From contig CP142457.1 in the NCBI GenBank assembly GCA_038049695.1, forward strand, positions 22,272,501-22,336,500: a DNA stretch of 64,000 nt, in the 5' to 3' direction. This document shows, piece by piece, positions 22,262-35,544 of this stretch; within the stretch, counting starts at the first letter, position 1, and every line of letters begins with the position of its first letter. The notes below the pieces were generated by a model. That model made no database searches and had not been told where the DNA came from. It saw only the letters and a program-made list of their open reading frames with translations. Position numbers and translations under genes: made by a program. This stretch comes from Cinnamomum chago. Its lineage: Eukaryota > Streptophyta > Magnoliopsida > Laurales > Lauraceae.

Positions 22262-25200
22262 AAAACTTGATCCCGGATATTTCTAGATGTTGCCTTTTTA
22301 CAAAGAGTCGCAAGAAACACAGTGTGGAGTCAACAATTTCCTAGAGCCGAAAAGATTATGCTTTAGTACAAAAGTATCGTACGTCCCGCGCGAAGTTCGG
22401 GTTTTCTCCTTTACGACCAGAGAACTCCCCGAAAGTGTTTACCATACCCAACGTTCGCCCGAAACCCGTTTTAAACCGAAAAGTAGCTCGAAATATCTTA
22501 AAGAGCTCATCTCAACCCAGAATCCCTTCAAATGGATTTGGAGCCGTAAGGAAAGACAGAGACACCCGAAACCCCATTTAGAGTAAAACGCAATCCCGGA
22601 TTTTTCCAAAGGGAGTCTTTGGACCAAGAGTCGCATGAAACACAGTGTTGAGTCAACAACTTTCTAGAGCCGCACAGATTATGTTTTCGTTCAAAAGTAC
22701 CGTAATACCCTCGCACGAAGTTCCGGTTTTCGCCCTAGCAAACACAGAACTCCCCGAAAGTGATTTCCACACTCAAGATTCACCCGAAACCCGTAGTAAA
22801 CCGAAGAGTAGCTCGGAATATCCTAAAAATCGCATCTCATCCCAAAATTCCTTAATATGGATTTAGAGGCGTACGATAAGACAAGGACACCCGAAACCCT
22901 TTTTAGTTTAAAACTTGATCCCGGATATTTCTAGATGTTGCCTTTATACACAGAGTCGCAAGAAACACAGTGTGGAGTCTACAATTTCCTAGAGCCGCAA
23001 AGATTCTGCTTTAGTACAAAAGTATCGTACGTCCCGCGCGAAGTTCGGGTTTTCTCCTTTACAACCAGAGAACTCCCCGAAAGTGTTTACCATACCCAAG
23101 GTTCGCCCGAAACCCGTTTTAAACCGAAAAGTAGCTCGAAATATCCTAAAAGGTGCATCTCAACCCAGAATACCTTCAAATGGATTTCGAGGCGTGAGAC
23201 AAGAGAAGGACACCCGAAACCCCTTCTATAGTAAAACGTTATCCTGGAATTTTCTAGAGGGAGTCTTTGGACCAAGAGTCGCATTAAAACACCGTGTAGA
23301 GTCAACCATATGCTCGAGCCGCATAGATTGTGTTTTCGTACTAATGGAACGTACGACCCGTACGAAGTTCGGGGTTTCGCCTTTACAAACACTGAACTCC
23401 CCGAATGTGTTTTCCTTACCCAAGATTCGCCCGAAACCCGTTTTAAACCGAAAAGTAGCTCGAAATAACTTAAAGAGCGCATCTCAACCCAGAATCCCTA
23501 CAAATGGATTTGGAGGCGTAAGGAAAGACAGAGACACCCGAAACCCCATTTAGAGTACAACGCAATCCCGGATTTTTCCAAAGGGAGTCTTTGGACCAAG
23601 AGTCGCATGAAACACAGTGTTGACTCAACAACTTTCTAGAGCCGCACAGATTATGTTTTCGTTCAAAAGTACCGTACGACCCTCGCATGAAGTTCCGGTT
23701 TTCGCCCTAGCAAACACTGAACTCCCCGAAAGTGATTTCCACAATCAAGATTCACCCGAAACCCGTAGTAAACCAAAGAGTAGCTCGGAATATCCTAAAA
23801 ATCGCATCTCATCCCAAAATCCCTTAATATGGATTTAGAGAAGTACGATAAGACAAGGACACCCGAAACCCTTTTTATTTTAAAACTTGATCCCGGATAT
23901 TTCTAGATGTTGCCTTTTTACACAGAGTCGCAAGAAACACAGTGTGGAGTCAACAATTTCCTAGAGCCGCAAAGAGTCTGAAAGTACAAAAGTAACGTCC
24001 GTCCCGCGCGAAGTTCGGGTTTTCACCTTTACAACCAGAGAACTCCCCGAAAGTGTTTACCATACCCAACGTTCGCCCGAAACCCGTTTTAAACCGAAAA
24101 GTAGCTCGAAATATCCTAAAAGGTGCATCTCAAAACAGAATACCTTCAAATGGATTTCGAGGCGTGAGACAAGAGAAGGACACCTGAAACCCCTTCTAGA
24201 GTAAAACGTGATCCTGGAATTTTCTAGAGGGAGTCTTTGGACCAAGAGTCGCATTAAAACACAGTGTAGAGTCAACCATATTCTCGAGCCGCATAGATTG
24301 TGTTTTCGTACTAAAGGACCGTACGACCCGCACGAAGTTCGGGTTTTCGCCTTTACAAACACTGAACTCCCCGAATGTGTTTTCCTTACCCAAGATTCGC
24401 CCGAAACCCGTTTTAAACTGAAAAGTAGCTCGAAATATCTTAAAGAGTGCATCTCAACCCAGAATCCCTTCAAATGGATTTGGAGCCGTAAGGAAAGACA
24501 GAGACACCCGAAACCCCATTTAGAGTAAAACGCAATCCCGGATTTTTCCAAAGGGAGTCTTTGGACCAAGAGTCGCATGAAACACAGTGTTGACTCAACA
24601 ACTTTCTAGAGCCGCACAGATTATGTTTTCGTTCAAAAGTACCGTACGACCCTCGCATGAAGTTCCGGTTTTCGCCCTAGCGAACACTGAACTCCCCGAA
24701 AGTGATTTCCACACTGAAGATTCACCCGAAACCCGTTGTAAACCGAAGAGTAGCTCGGAATATCCTAAAAATCGCATCTCATCCCAAAATCCCTTAATAT
24801 GGATTTAGAGGCGTACGATAAGACAAGGACACCCGAAACCCTTTTTATTTTAAAACTTGATCCCGGATATTTCTAGATGTTGCCTTTTTACACAGAGTCG
24901 CAAGAAACACAGTGTGGAGTCAACAATTTCCTAGAGCCGCAAAGATTCTGCTTTAGTACAAAAGTATCGTACGTCCCGCGCGAAGTTCGGGTTTTCTCCT
25001 TTTACAACCAGAGAACTCCCCGAAAGTGTTTACCATACCCAAGGTTCGCCCGAAACCCGTTTTAAACCGAAAAGTAGCTCGAAATATCTTAAAAGGTGCA
25101 TCTCAACCTAGAATACCTTCAAATGGATTTCGAGGCGTGAGACAAGAGAAGGACACCCGAAACCCCTTATAGAGTGAAACGTGATCCTGGAATTTTCTAG

Positions 25201-25824
25201 AGGGAGACTTTGGACCAAGAATCGCATTAAAACACAGTGTAGAGTCAACCATATTCTCGAGCCGCATAGATTGTGTTTTCGTACTAAAGGACCGTACGAC
25301 CCGCACGAAGTTCGGGTTTTCGCCTTTACAAACACTGAACTCCCCGAATGTGTTTTCCTTACCCAAGATTCGCCCGAAACCCGTTTTAAACCGAAAAGTA
25401 GCTCGAAATATCTTAAAGAGCGCATCTCAACCCAGAATCCCTACAAATGGATTTGGAGCCGTAAGGAAAGACAGAGACACCCGAAACCCCATTTAGAGTA
25501 AAACGCAATCCCGAATTTTTCCAAAGGGAGTCTTTGGACCAAGAGTCGTATGAAACACAGTGTTGACTCAACAACTTTCTAGAGTCGCATAGATTATATT
25601 TTCGTTCAAAAGTACCGTACGACCCTCGCATGAAGTTCCGGTTTTCGCCCTAGCAAACACTGAACTCCCCGAAAGTGATTTCCACACTCAAGATTCACCC
25701 GAAACCCGTAGAAAACCGAAGAGTAGCTTGGAATATCCTAAAAATCGCATCTCATCCCAAAATCCCTTAATATGAATTTAGAGGCGTACGATAAGACAAG
25801 GACACCCGAAACCCTTTTTATTTT
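22262..25824. repeat. 11-monomer super-repeat copy 2 (3563 bp)
   Basis: Delta 22262, beta 22910, gamma 23882, alpha 24852. It carries all the private markers of copy 1, so the 3.56-kb block was duplicated very recently as a unit. Confidence 0.93.
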
Positions 25825-28800
25825 AAAACTTGATCCCGGATATTTCTAGATGTTGCCTTTTTACAAAGAGTCGCAAGAAACACAGTGTGGAGTCAACAAT
25901 TTCCTAGAGCCGAAAAGATTATGCTTTAGTACAAAAGTATCGTACGTCCCGCGCGAAGTTCGGGTTTTCTCCTTTACGACCAGAGAACTCCCCGAAAGTG
26001 TTTACCATACCCAACGTTCGCCCGAAACCCGTTTTAAACCGAAAAGTAGCTCGAAATATCTTAAAGAGCTCATCTCAACCCAGAATCCCTTCAAATGGAT
26101 TTGGAGCCGTAAGGAAAGACAGAGACACCCGAAACCCCATTTAGAGTAAAACGCAATCCCGGATTTTTCCAAAGGGAGTCTTTGGACCAAGAGTCGCATG
26201 AAACACAGTGTTGAGTCAACAACTTTCTAGAGCCGCACAGATTATGTTTTCGTTCAAAAGTACCGTAATACCCTCGCACGAAGTTCCGGTTTTCGCCCTA
26301 GCAAACACAGAACTCCCCGAAAGTGATTTCCACACTCAAGATTCACCCGAAACCCGTAGTAAACCGAAGAGTAGCTCGGAATATCCTAAAAATCGCATCT
26401 CATCCCAAAATTCCTTAATATGGATTTAGAGGCGTACGATAAGACAAGGACACCCGAAACCCTTTTTAGTTTAAAACTTGATCCCGGATATTTCTAGATG
26501 TTGCCTTTATACACAGAGTCGCAAGAAACACAGTGTGGAGTCTACAATTTCCTAGAGCCGCAAAGATTCTGCTTTAGTACAAAAGTATCGTACGTCCCGC
26601 GCGAAGTTCGGGTTTTCTCCTTTACAACCAGAGAACTCCCCGAAAGTGTTTACCATACCCAAGGTTCGCCCGAAACCCGTTTTAAACCGAAAAGTAGCTC
26701 GAAATATCCTAAAAGGTGCATCTTAACCCAGAATACCTTCAAATGGATTTCGAGGCGTGAGACAAGAGAAGGACACCCGAAACCCCTTCTATAGTAAAAC
26801 GTGATCCTGGAATTTTCTAGAGGGAGTCTTTGGACCAAGAGTCGCATTAAAACACCGTGTAGAGTCAACCATATGCTCGAGCCGCATAGATTGTGTTTTC
26901 GTACTAATGGACCGTACGACCCGTACGAAGTTCGGGGTTTCGCCTTTACAAACACTGAACTCCCCGAATGTGTTTTCCTTACCCAAGATTCGCCCGAAAC
27001 CCGTTTTAAACCGAAAAGTAGCTCGAAATAACTTAAAGAGCGCATCTCAACCCAGAATCCCTACAAATGGATTTGGAGGCGTCAGGAAAGACAGAGACAC
27101 CCGAAACCCCATTTAGAGTACAACGCAATCCCGGATTTTTCCAAAGGGAGTCTTTGGACCAAGAGTCGCATGAAACACAGTGTTGACTCAACAACTTTCT
27201 AGAGCCGCACAGATTATATTTTCGTTCAAAAGTACCGTACGACCCTCGCATGAAGTTCCGGTTTTCGCCCTAGCAAACACTGAACTCCCCGAAAGTGATT
27301 TCCACACTCAAGATTCACCCGAAACCCGTAGTAAACCAAAGAGTAGCTCGGAATATCCTAAAAATCGCATCTCATCCCAAAATCCCTTAATATGGATTTA
27401 GAGAAGTACGATAAGACAAGGACACCCGAAACCCTTTTTATTTTAAAACTTGATCCCGGATATTTCTAGATGTTGCCTTTTTACACAGAGTCGCAAGAAA
27501 CACAGTGTGGAGTCAACAATTTCCTAGAGCCGCAAAGAGTCTGAAAGTACAAAAGTATCGTACGTCCCGCGCGAAGTTCGGGTTTTCACCTTTACAACCA
27601 GAGAACTCCCCGAAAGTGTTTACCATACCCAACGTTCGCCCGAAACCCGTTTTAAACCGAAAAGTAGCTCGAAATATCCTAAAAGGTGCATCTCAAAACA
27701 GAATACCTTCAAATGGATTTCGAGGCGTGAGACAAGAGAAGGACACCTGAAACCCCTTCTAGAGTAAAACGTGATCCTGGAATTTTCTAGAGGGAGTCTT
27801 TGGACCAAGAGTCGCATTAAAACACAGTGTAGAGTCAACCATATTCTCGAGCCGCATAGATTGTGTTTTCGTACTAAAGGACCGTACGACCCGCACGAAG
27901 TTCGGGTTTTCGCCTTTACAAACACTGAACTCCCCGAATGTGTTTTCCTTACCCAAGATTCGCCCGAAACCCGTTTTAAACCGAAAAGTAGCTCGAAATA
28001 TCTTAAAGAGTGCATCTCAACCCAGAATCCCTTCAAATGGATTTGGAGCCGTAAGGAAAGACAGAGACACCCGAAACCCCATTTAGAGTAAAACGCAATC
28101 CCGGATTTTTCCAAAGGGAGTCTTTGGACCAAGAGTCGCATGAAACACAGTGTTGACTCAACAACTTTCTAGAGCCGCACAGATTATGTTTTCGTTCAAA
28201 AGTACCGTACGACCCTCGCATGAAGTTCCGGTTTTCGCCCTAGCGAACACTGAACTCCCCGAAAGTGATTTCCACACTCAAGATTCACCCGAAACCCGTT
28301 GTAAACCGAAGAGTAGCTCGGAATATCCTAAAAATCGCATCTCATCCCAAAATCCCTTAATATGGATTTAGAGGCGTACGATAAGACAAGGACACCCGAA
28401 ACCCTTTTTATTTTAAAACTTGATCCCGGATATTTCTAGATGTTGCCTTTTTACACAGAGTCGCAAGAAACACAGTGTGGAGTCAACAATTTCCTAGAGC
28501 CGCAAAGATTCTGCTTTAGTACAAAAGTATCGTACGTCCCGCGCGAAGTTCGGGTTTTCTCCTTTTACAACCAGAGAACTCCCCGAAAGTGTTTACCATA
28601 CCCAAGGTTCGCCCGAAACCCGTTTTAAACCGAAAAGTAGCTCGAAATATCTTAAAAGGTGCATCTCAACCTAGAATACCTTCAAATGGATTTCGAGGCG
28701 TGAGACAAGAGAAGGACACCCGAAACCCCTTATAGAGTGAAACGTGATCCTGGAATTTTCTAGAGGGAGACTTTGGACCAAGAATCGCATTAAAACACAG

Positions 28801-29387
28801 TGTAGAGTCAACCATATTCTCGAGCCGCATAGATTGTGTTTTCGTACTAAAGGACCGTACGACCCGCACGAAGTTCGGGTTTTCGCCTTTACAAACACTG
28901 AACTCCCCGAATGTGTTTTCCTTACCCAAGATTCGCCCGAAACCCGTTTTAAACCGAAAAGTAGCTCGAAATATCTTAAAGAGCGCATCTCAACCCAGAA
29001 TCCCTACAAATGGATTTGGAGCCGTAAGGAAAGACAGAGACACCCGAAACCCCATTTAGAGTAAAACGCAATCCCGAATTTTTCCAAAGGGAGTCTTTGG
29101 ACCAAGAGTCGCATGAAACACAGTGTTGACTCAACAACTTTCTAGAGTCGCATAGATTATATTTTCGTTCAAAAGTACCGTACGACCCTCGCATGAAGTT
29201 CCGGTTTTCGCCCTAGCAAACACTGAACTCCCCGAAAGTGATTTCCACACTCAAGATTCACCCGAAACCCGTAGTAAACCGAAGAGTAGCTCGGAATATC
29301 CTAAAAATCGCATCTCATCCCAAAATCCCTTAATATGAATTTAGAGGCGTACGATAAGACAAGGACACCCGAAACCCTTTTTATTTT
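25825..29387. repeat. 11-monomer super-repeat copy 3 (3563 bp)
   Basis: Delta 25825, beta 26473, gamma 27445, alpha 28415. Same length and order as copies 1 and 2 but an older relative. It has GTGATCCTGG and AATGGACCG where they have GTTATCC and AATGGAACG, lacks the CACTGAAGATTC and GTCGTATG changes, and has private CATCTTAACCC and GGCGTCAGG. It keeps the CACCGTGTAGAG and GAGTCTGAAAGTAC variants. Confidence 0.92.
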
Positions 29388-31007
29388 AAAACTTGATCCC
29401 GGATATTTCTAGATGTTGCCTTTTTACAAAGAGTCGCAAGAAACACAGTGTGGAGTCAACAATTTCCTAGAGCCGAAAAGATTATGCTTTAGTACAAAAG
29501 TATCGTACGTCCCGCGCGAAGTTCGGGTTTTCTCCTTTACGACCAGAGAACTCCCCGAAAGTGTTTACCATACCCAACGTTCGCCCGAAACCCGTTTTAA
29601 ACCGAAAAGTAGCTCGAAATATCTTAAAGAGCTCATCTCAACCCAGAATCCCTTCAAATGGATTTGGAGCCGTAAGGAAAGACAGAGACACCCGAAACCC
29701 CATTTAGAGTAAAACGCAATCCCGGATTTTTCCAAAGGGAGTCTTTGGACCAAGAGTCGCATGAAACACAGTGTTGAGTCAACAACTTTCTAGAGCCGCA
29801 CAGATTATGTTTTCGTTCAAAAGTACCGTAATACCCTCGCACGAAGTTCCGGTTTTCGCCCTAGCAAACACAGAACTCCCCGAAAGTGATTTCCACACTC
29901 AAGATTCACCCGAAACCCGTAGTAAACCGAAGAGTAGCTCGGAATATCCTAAAAATCGCATCTCATCCCAAAATTCCTTAATATGGATTTAGAGGCGTAC
30001 GATAAGACAAGGACACCCGAAACCCTTTTTAGTTTAAAACTTGATCCCGGATATTTCTAGATGTTGCCTTTATACACAGAGTCGCAAGAAACACAGTGTG
30101 GAGTCTACAATTTCCTAGAGCCGCAAAGATTCTGCTTTAGTACAAAAGTATCGTACGTCCCGCGCGAAGTTCGGGTTTTCTCCTTTACAACCAGAGAACT
30201 CCCCGAAAGTGTTTACCATACCCAAGGTTCGCCCGAAACCCGTTTTAAACCGAAAAGTAGCTCGAAATATCCTAAAAGGTGCATCTCAACCCAGAATACC
30301 TTCAAATGGATTTCGAGGCGTGAGACAAGAGAAGGACACCCGAAACCCCTTCTATAGTAAAACGTGATCCTGGAATTTTCTAGAGGGAGTCTTTGGACCA
30401 AGAGTCGCATTAAAATACCGTGTAGAGTCAACCATATGCTCGAGCCGCATAGATTGTGTTTTCGTACTAATGGACCGTACGACCCGTACGAAGTTCGGGG
30501 TTTCGCCTTTACAAACACTGAACTCCCCGAATGTGTTTTCCTTACCCAAGATTCGCCCGAAACCCGTTTTAAACCAAAAAGTAGCTCGAAATAACTTAAA
30601 GAGCGCATCTCAACCCAGAATCCCTACAAATGGATTTGGAGGCGTAAGGAAAGACAGAGACACCCGAAACCCCATTTAGAGTACAACGCAATCCCGGATT
30701 TTTCCAAAGGGAGTCTTTGGACCAAGAGTCGCATGAAACACAGTGTTGACTCAACAACTTTCTAGAGCCGCACAGATTATGTTTTCGTTCAAAAGTACCG
30801 TACGACCCTCGCATGAAGTTCCGGTTTTCGCCCTAGCAAATACTGAACTCCCCGAAAGTGATTTCCACACTCAAGATTCACCCGAAACCCGTAGTAAACC
30901 AAAGAGTAGCTCGGAATATCCTAAAAATCGCATCTCATCCCAAAATCCCTTAATATGGATTTAGAGAAGTACGATAAGACAAGGACACCCGAAACCCTTT
31001 TTATTTT
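29388..31007. repeat. Delta + beta, start of a fourth super-repeat copy
   Basis: Delta 29388-30035 and beta 30036-31007. Beta has AAAATACCGTGTAG (one step from the CACCGTGTAG of the preceding copies) and AAACCAAAAAGTAGC. The expected gamma is replaced by the mosaic unit at 31008. Confidence 0.92.
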
Positions 31008-31980
31008 AAAACTTGATCCCGGATATTTCTAGATGTTGCCTTTTTACACAGAGTCGCAAGAAACACAGTGTGGAGTCAACAATTTCCTAGAGCCGCAAAG
31101 ATTCTGCTTTAGTACAAAAGTATCGTACGTCCCCCGCGAAGTTCGGGTTTTCTCCTTTTACAACCAGAGAACTCCCCGAAAGTGTTTACCATACCCAAGG
31201 TTCGCCCGAAACCCGTTTTAAACCGAAAAGAAGCTCGAAATATCTTAAAGAGCGCATCTCAACCCAGAATCCCTACAAATGGATTTGGAGCCGTAAGGAA
31301 AGACAGAGACGCCCGAAACCCCATTTAGAGTAAAACGCAATCCCGGATTTTTCCAAAGGGAGTCTTTGGACCAAGAGTCGCATTAAAACACAGTGTAGAG
31401 TCAACCATATTCTCGAGCCGCATAGATTGTGTTTTCGTACTAAAGGACCGTACGACCCGCACGAAGTTCGGGTTTTCGCCTTTACAAACACTGAACTCCC
31501 CGAATGTGTTTTCCTTACCCAAGATTCGCCCGAAACCCGTTTTAAACTGAAAAGTAGCTCGAAATATCTTAAAGAGTGCATCTCAACCCAGAATCCCTTC
31601 AAATGGATTTGGAGCCGTAAGGAAAGACAGAGACACCCGAAACCCCATTTAGAGTAAAACGCAATCCCGGATTTTTCCAAAGGGAGTCTTTGGACCAAGA
31701 GTCGCATGAAACACAGTGTTGACTCAACAACTTTCTAGAGCCGCACATATTATGTTTTCGTTCAAAAGTACTGTACGACCCTCGCATGAAGTTCCGGTTT
31801 TCGCCCTAGCGAACACTGAACTCCCCGAAAGTGATTTCCACACTCAAGATTCACCCGAAACCCGTTGTAAACCGAAGAGTAGCTCGGAATATCCTAAAAA
31901 TCGCATCTCATCCCAAAATCCCTTAATATGGATTTAGAGGCGTACGATAAGACAAGGACACCCGAAACCCTTTTTATTTT
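31008..31980. repeat. Mosaic trimer: A/B chimera + C/B chimera + C, 973 bp
   Basis: Monomer 1 (31008-31331) is the A/B chimera of the 18050 dimer, with the same GTCCCCCGCG, AAAGAAGCTCG and AGACGCCCG markers. Monomer 2 (31332-31655) starts as C (AAAACGCAATCCCGG) and switches near 31384 to a gamma-type B (CATTAAAACACAG, AAACTGAAAAG, GAGTGCATC). The C starting at 31656 has the gamma CCTAGCGAACACTG. Two exchanges kept the total at three monomers. Confidence 0.92.
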
Positions 31981-32953
31981 AAAACTTGATCCCGGATATT
32001 TCTAGATGTTGCCTTTTTACACAGAGTCGCAAGAAACACAGTGTGGAGTCAACAATTTCCTAGAGCCGCAAAGATTCTGCTTTAGTACAAAAGTATCGTA
32101 CGTCCCGCGCGAAGTTCGGGTTTTCTCCTTTTACAACCAGAGAACTCCCCGAAAGTGTTTACCATACCCAAGGTTCGCCCGAAACCCGTTTTAAACCGAA
32201 AAGTAGCTCGAAATATCTTAAAAGGTGCATCTCAACCTAGAATACCTTCAAATGGATTTCGAGGCGTGAGACAAGAGAAGGACACCCGAAACCCCTTATA
32301 TAGTGAAACGTGATCCTGGAATTTTCTAGAGGGAGACTTTGGACCAAGAATCGCATTAAAACACAGTGTAGAGTCAACCATATTCTCGAGCCGCATAGAT
32401 TGTGTTTTCGTACTAAAGGACCGTACGACCCGCACGAAGTTCGGGTTTTCGCCTTTACAAACACTGAACTCCCCGAATGTGTTTTCCTTACCCAAGATTC
32501 GCCCGAAACCCGTTTTAAACCGAAAAGTAGCTCGAAATATCTTAAAGAGCGCATCTCAACCCAGAATCCCTACAAATGGATTTGGAGCCGTAAGGAAAGA
32601 CAGAGACACCCGAAACCCCATTTAGAGTAAAACGCAATCCCGGATTTTTCCAAAGGGAGTCTTTGGACCAAGAGTCGCATGAAACACAGTGTTGACTCAA
32701 CAACTTTCTAGAGTCGCATAGATTATCTTTTCGTTCAAAAGTACCGTACGACACTCGCATGAAGTTCCGGTTTTCGCCCTAGCAAACACTGAACTCCCCG
32801 AAAGTGATTTCCACACTCAAGATTCACCCGAAACCCGTAGTAAACCGAAGAGTAGCTCGGAATATCCTAAAAATCGCATCTCATCCCAAAATCCCTTAAT
32901 ATGAATTTAGAGGCGTACGATAAGACAAGGACACCCGAAACCCTTTTTATTTT
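31981..32953. repeat. Alpha trimer, 973 bp
   Basis: Standard alpha markers, with private TTATATAGTGAAACG at the A/B boundary, GATTATCTTTTCG and ACGACACTCGC in C. Confidence 0.92.
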
Positions 32954-33601
32954 AAAACTTGATCCCGGATATTTCTAGATGTTGCCTTTTTACAAAGAGT
33001 CGCAAGAAACACAGTGTGGAGTCAACAATTTCCTAGAGCCGAAAAGATTATGCTTTAGTACAAAAGTATCGTACGTCCCGCGCGAGGTTCGGGTTTTCTC
33101 CTTTACGACCAGAGAACTCCCCGAAAGTGTTTACCATACCCAACGTTCGCCCAAAACCCGTTTTAAACCGAAAAGTAGCTCGAAATATCTTAAAGAGCTC
33201 ATCTCAACCCAGAATCCCTTCAAATGGATTTGGAGCCGTAAGGAAAGACAGAGACACCCGAAACCCCATTTAGAGTAAAACGCAATGCCGGATTTTTCCA
33301 AAGGGAGTCTTTGGACCAAGAGTCGGATGAAACACAGTGTTGAGTCAACAACTTTCTAGAGCCGCACAGATTATGTTTTCGTTCAAAAGTACCGTAATAC
33401 CCTCGCACGAAGTTCCGGTTTTCGCCCTAGCAAACACAGAACTCCCCGAAAGTGATTTCCACACTCAAGATTCACCCGAAACCCGTAGTAAACCGAAGAG
33501 TAGCTCGGAATATCCTAAAAGTCGCATCTCATCCCAAAATTCCTTAATATGGATTTAGAGGCGTACGATAAGACAAGGACACCCGAAACCCTTTTTAGTT
33601 T
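32954..33601. repeat. Delta dimer, 648 bp
   Basis: The delta with the most visible private changes after the one at 1200: GCGCGAGGTTCG, TCGCCCAAAACCC, CGCAATGCCGG, GAGTCGGATG and CTAAAAGTCGC. Confidence 0.92.
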
Positions 33602-34573
33602 AAAACTTGATCCCGGATATTTCTAGATGTTGCCTTTATACACAGAGTCGCAAGAAACACAGTGTGGAGTCTACAATTTCCTAGAGCCGCAAAGATTCTG
33701 CTTTAGTACAAAAGTATCGTACGTCCCGCGCGAAGTTCGGGTTTTCTCCTTTACAACCAGAGAACTCCCCGAAAGTGTTTACCATACCCAAGGTTCGCCC
33801 GAAACCCGTTTTAAACCGAAAAGTAGCTCGAAATATCCTAAAAGGTGCATCTCAACCCAGAATACCTTCAAATAGATTTCGAGGCGTGAGACAAGAGAAG
33901 GACACCCGAAACCCCTTCTATAGTAAAACGTGATCCTGGAATTTTCTAGAGGGAGTCTTTGGACCAAGAGTCGCATTAAAACACAGTGTAGAGTCAACCA
34001 TATGCTCGAGCCGCATAGATTGTTTTTTCGTACTAATGGACCGTACGACCCGTACGAAGTTCGGGGTTTCGCCTTTACAAACACTGAACTCCCCGAATGT
34101 GTTTTCCTTACCCAAGATTCGCCCGAAACCCGTTTTAAACCGAAAAGTAGTTCGAAATAACTTAAAGAGCGCATCTCAACCCAGAATCCCTACAAATGGA
34201 TTTGGAGGCGTAAGGAAAGACAGAGACACCCGAAACCCCATTTAGAGTACAACGCAATCCCGGATTTTTCCAAAGGGAGTCTTTGGACCAAGAGTCGCAT
34301 GAAACACAGTGTTGACTCAACAACTTTCTAGAGCCGCACAGATTATGTTTTCGTTCAAAAGTACCGTACGACCCTCGCATGAAGTTCCGGTTTTCGTCCT
34401 AGCAAACACTGAACTCCCCGAAAGTGATTTCCACACTCAAGATTCACCCGAAACCCGTAGTAAACCGAAGAGTAGCTCGGAATATCCTAAAAATCGCATC
34501 TCATCCCAAAATCCCTTAATATGGATTTAGAGAAGTACGATAAGACAAGGACACCCGAAACCCTTTTTATTTT
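33602..34573. repeat. Beta trimer, 972 bp
   Basis: Beta markers in A and B; C has GAGAAGTACG but the non-beta AAACCGAAGAG. Private changes are TTCAAATAGATTTCG (a new stop in the A frame), ATTGTTTTTTCG, AGTAGTTCG and TTTTCGTCCTAGC. Confidence 0.92.
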
Positions 34574-35544
34574 AAAACTGATCCCGGATATTTCTAGATG
34601 TTGCCTTTTTACACAGAGTCGCAAGAAACACAGTGTGGAGTCAACAATTTCCTAGAGCCGCAAAGATTCTGCTTTAGTACAAAAGTATCGTACGTCCCGC
34701 GCGAAGTTTGGCTTTTCTCCTTTACAACCAGAGAACTCCCCGAAAGTGTTTACCATACCCAACGTTCGCCCGAAACCCGTTTTAAACCGAAAAGTAGCTC
34801 GAAATATCCTAAAAGGTGCATCTCAAAACAGAATACCTTCAAATGGATTTCGAGGCGTGAGACAAGAGAAGGACACCTGAAACCCCTTCTAGAGTAAAAC
34901 GTGATCCTGGAATTTTCTAGAGGGAGTCTTTGGACCAAGAGTCGCATTAAAACACAGTGTAGAGTCACCCATTTTCTCGAGCCGCATAGATTGTGTTTTC
35001 GTACTAAAGGACCGTACGACCCGCACGAAGTTCGGGTTTTCGCCTTTACAAACACTGAACTCCCCGAATGTGTTTTCCTTACCCAAGATTCGCCCGAAAC
35101 CCGTTTTAAACCGAAAAGTAGCTCGAAATATCTTAAAGAGTGCATCTCAACCCAGAATCCCTTCAAATGGTTTTGGAGCCGTAAGGAAAGATAGAGACAC
35201 CCGAAACCCCATTTAGAGTAAAACGCAATCCCGGATTTTTCCAAAGGGAGTCTTTGGACCAAGAGTCGCATGAAACACAGTGTTGACTCAACAACTTTCT
35301 AGAGCCGCACAGATTATGTTTTCGTTCAAAAGTACCGTACGACCCTCGCATGAAGTTCCGGTTTTCGCCCTAGCGAACACTGAACTCCCCGAAAGTGATT
35401 TCCACACTCAAGATTCACCCGAAACCCGTTGTAAACCGAAGAGTAGCTCGGAATATCCTAAAAATCGCATCTCATCCCAAAATCCCTTAATATGGATTTA
35501 GAGGCGTACGATAAGACAAGGACACCCGAAACCCTTTTTATTTT
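34574..35544. repeat. Gamma trimer, 971 bp
   Basis: Starts AAAACTGATCC with one T deleted. It lacks the GAGTCTGAAAG change of gammas 20319, 23882 and 27445. Private changes are GAAGTTTGGCTTTTC, GAGTCACCCATTTTC, AAATGGTTTTGG and AAAGATAGAGAC. Confidence 0.92.
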
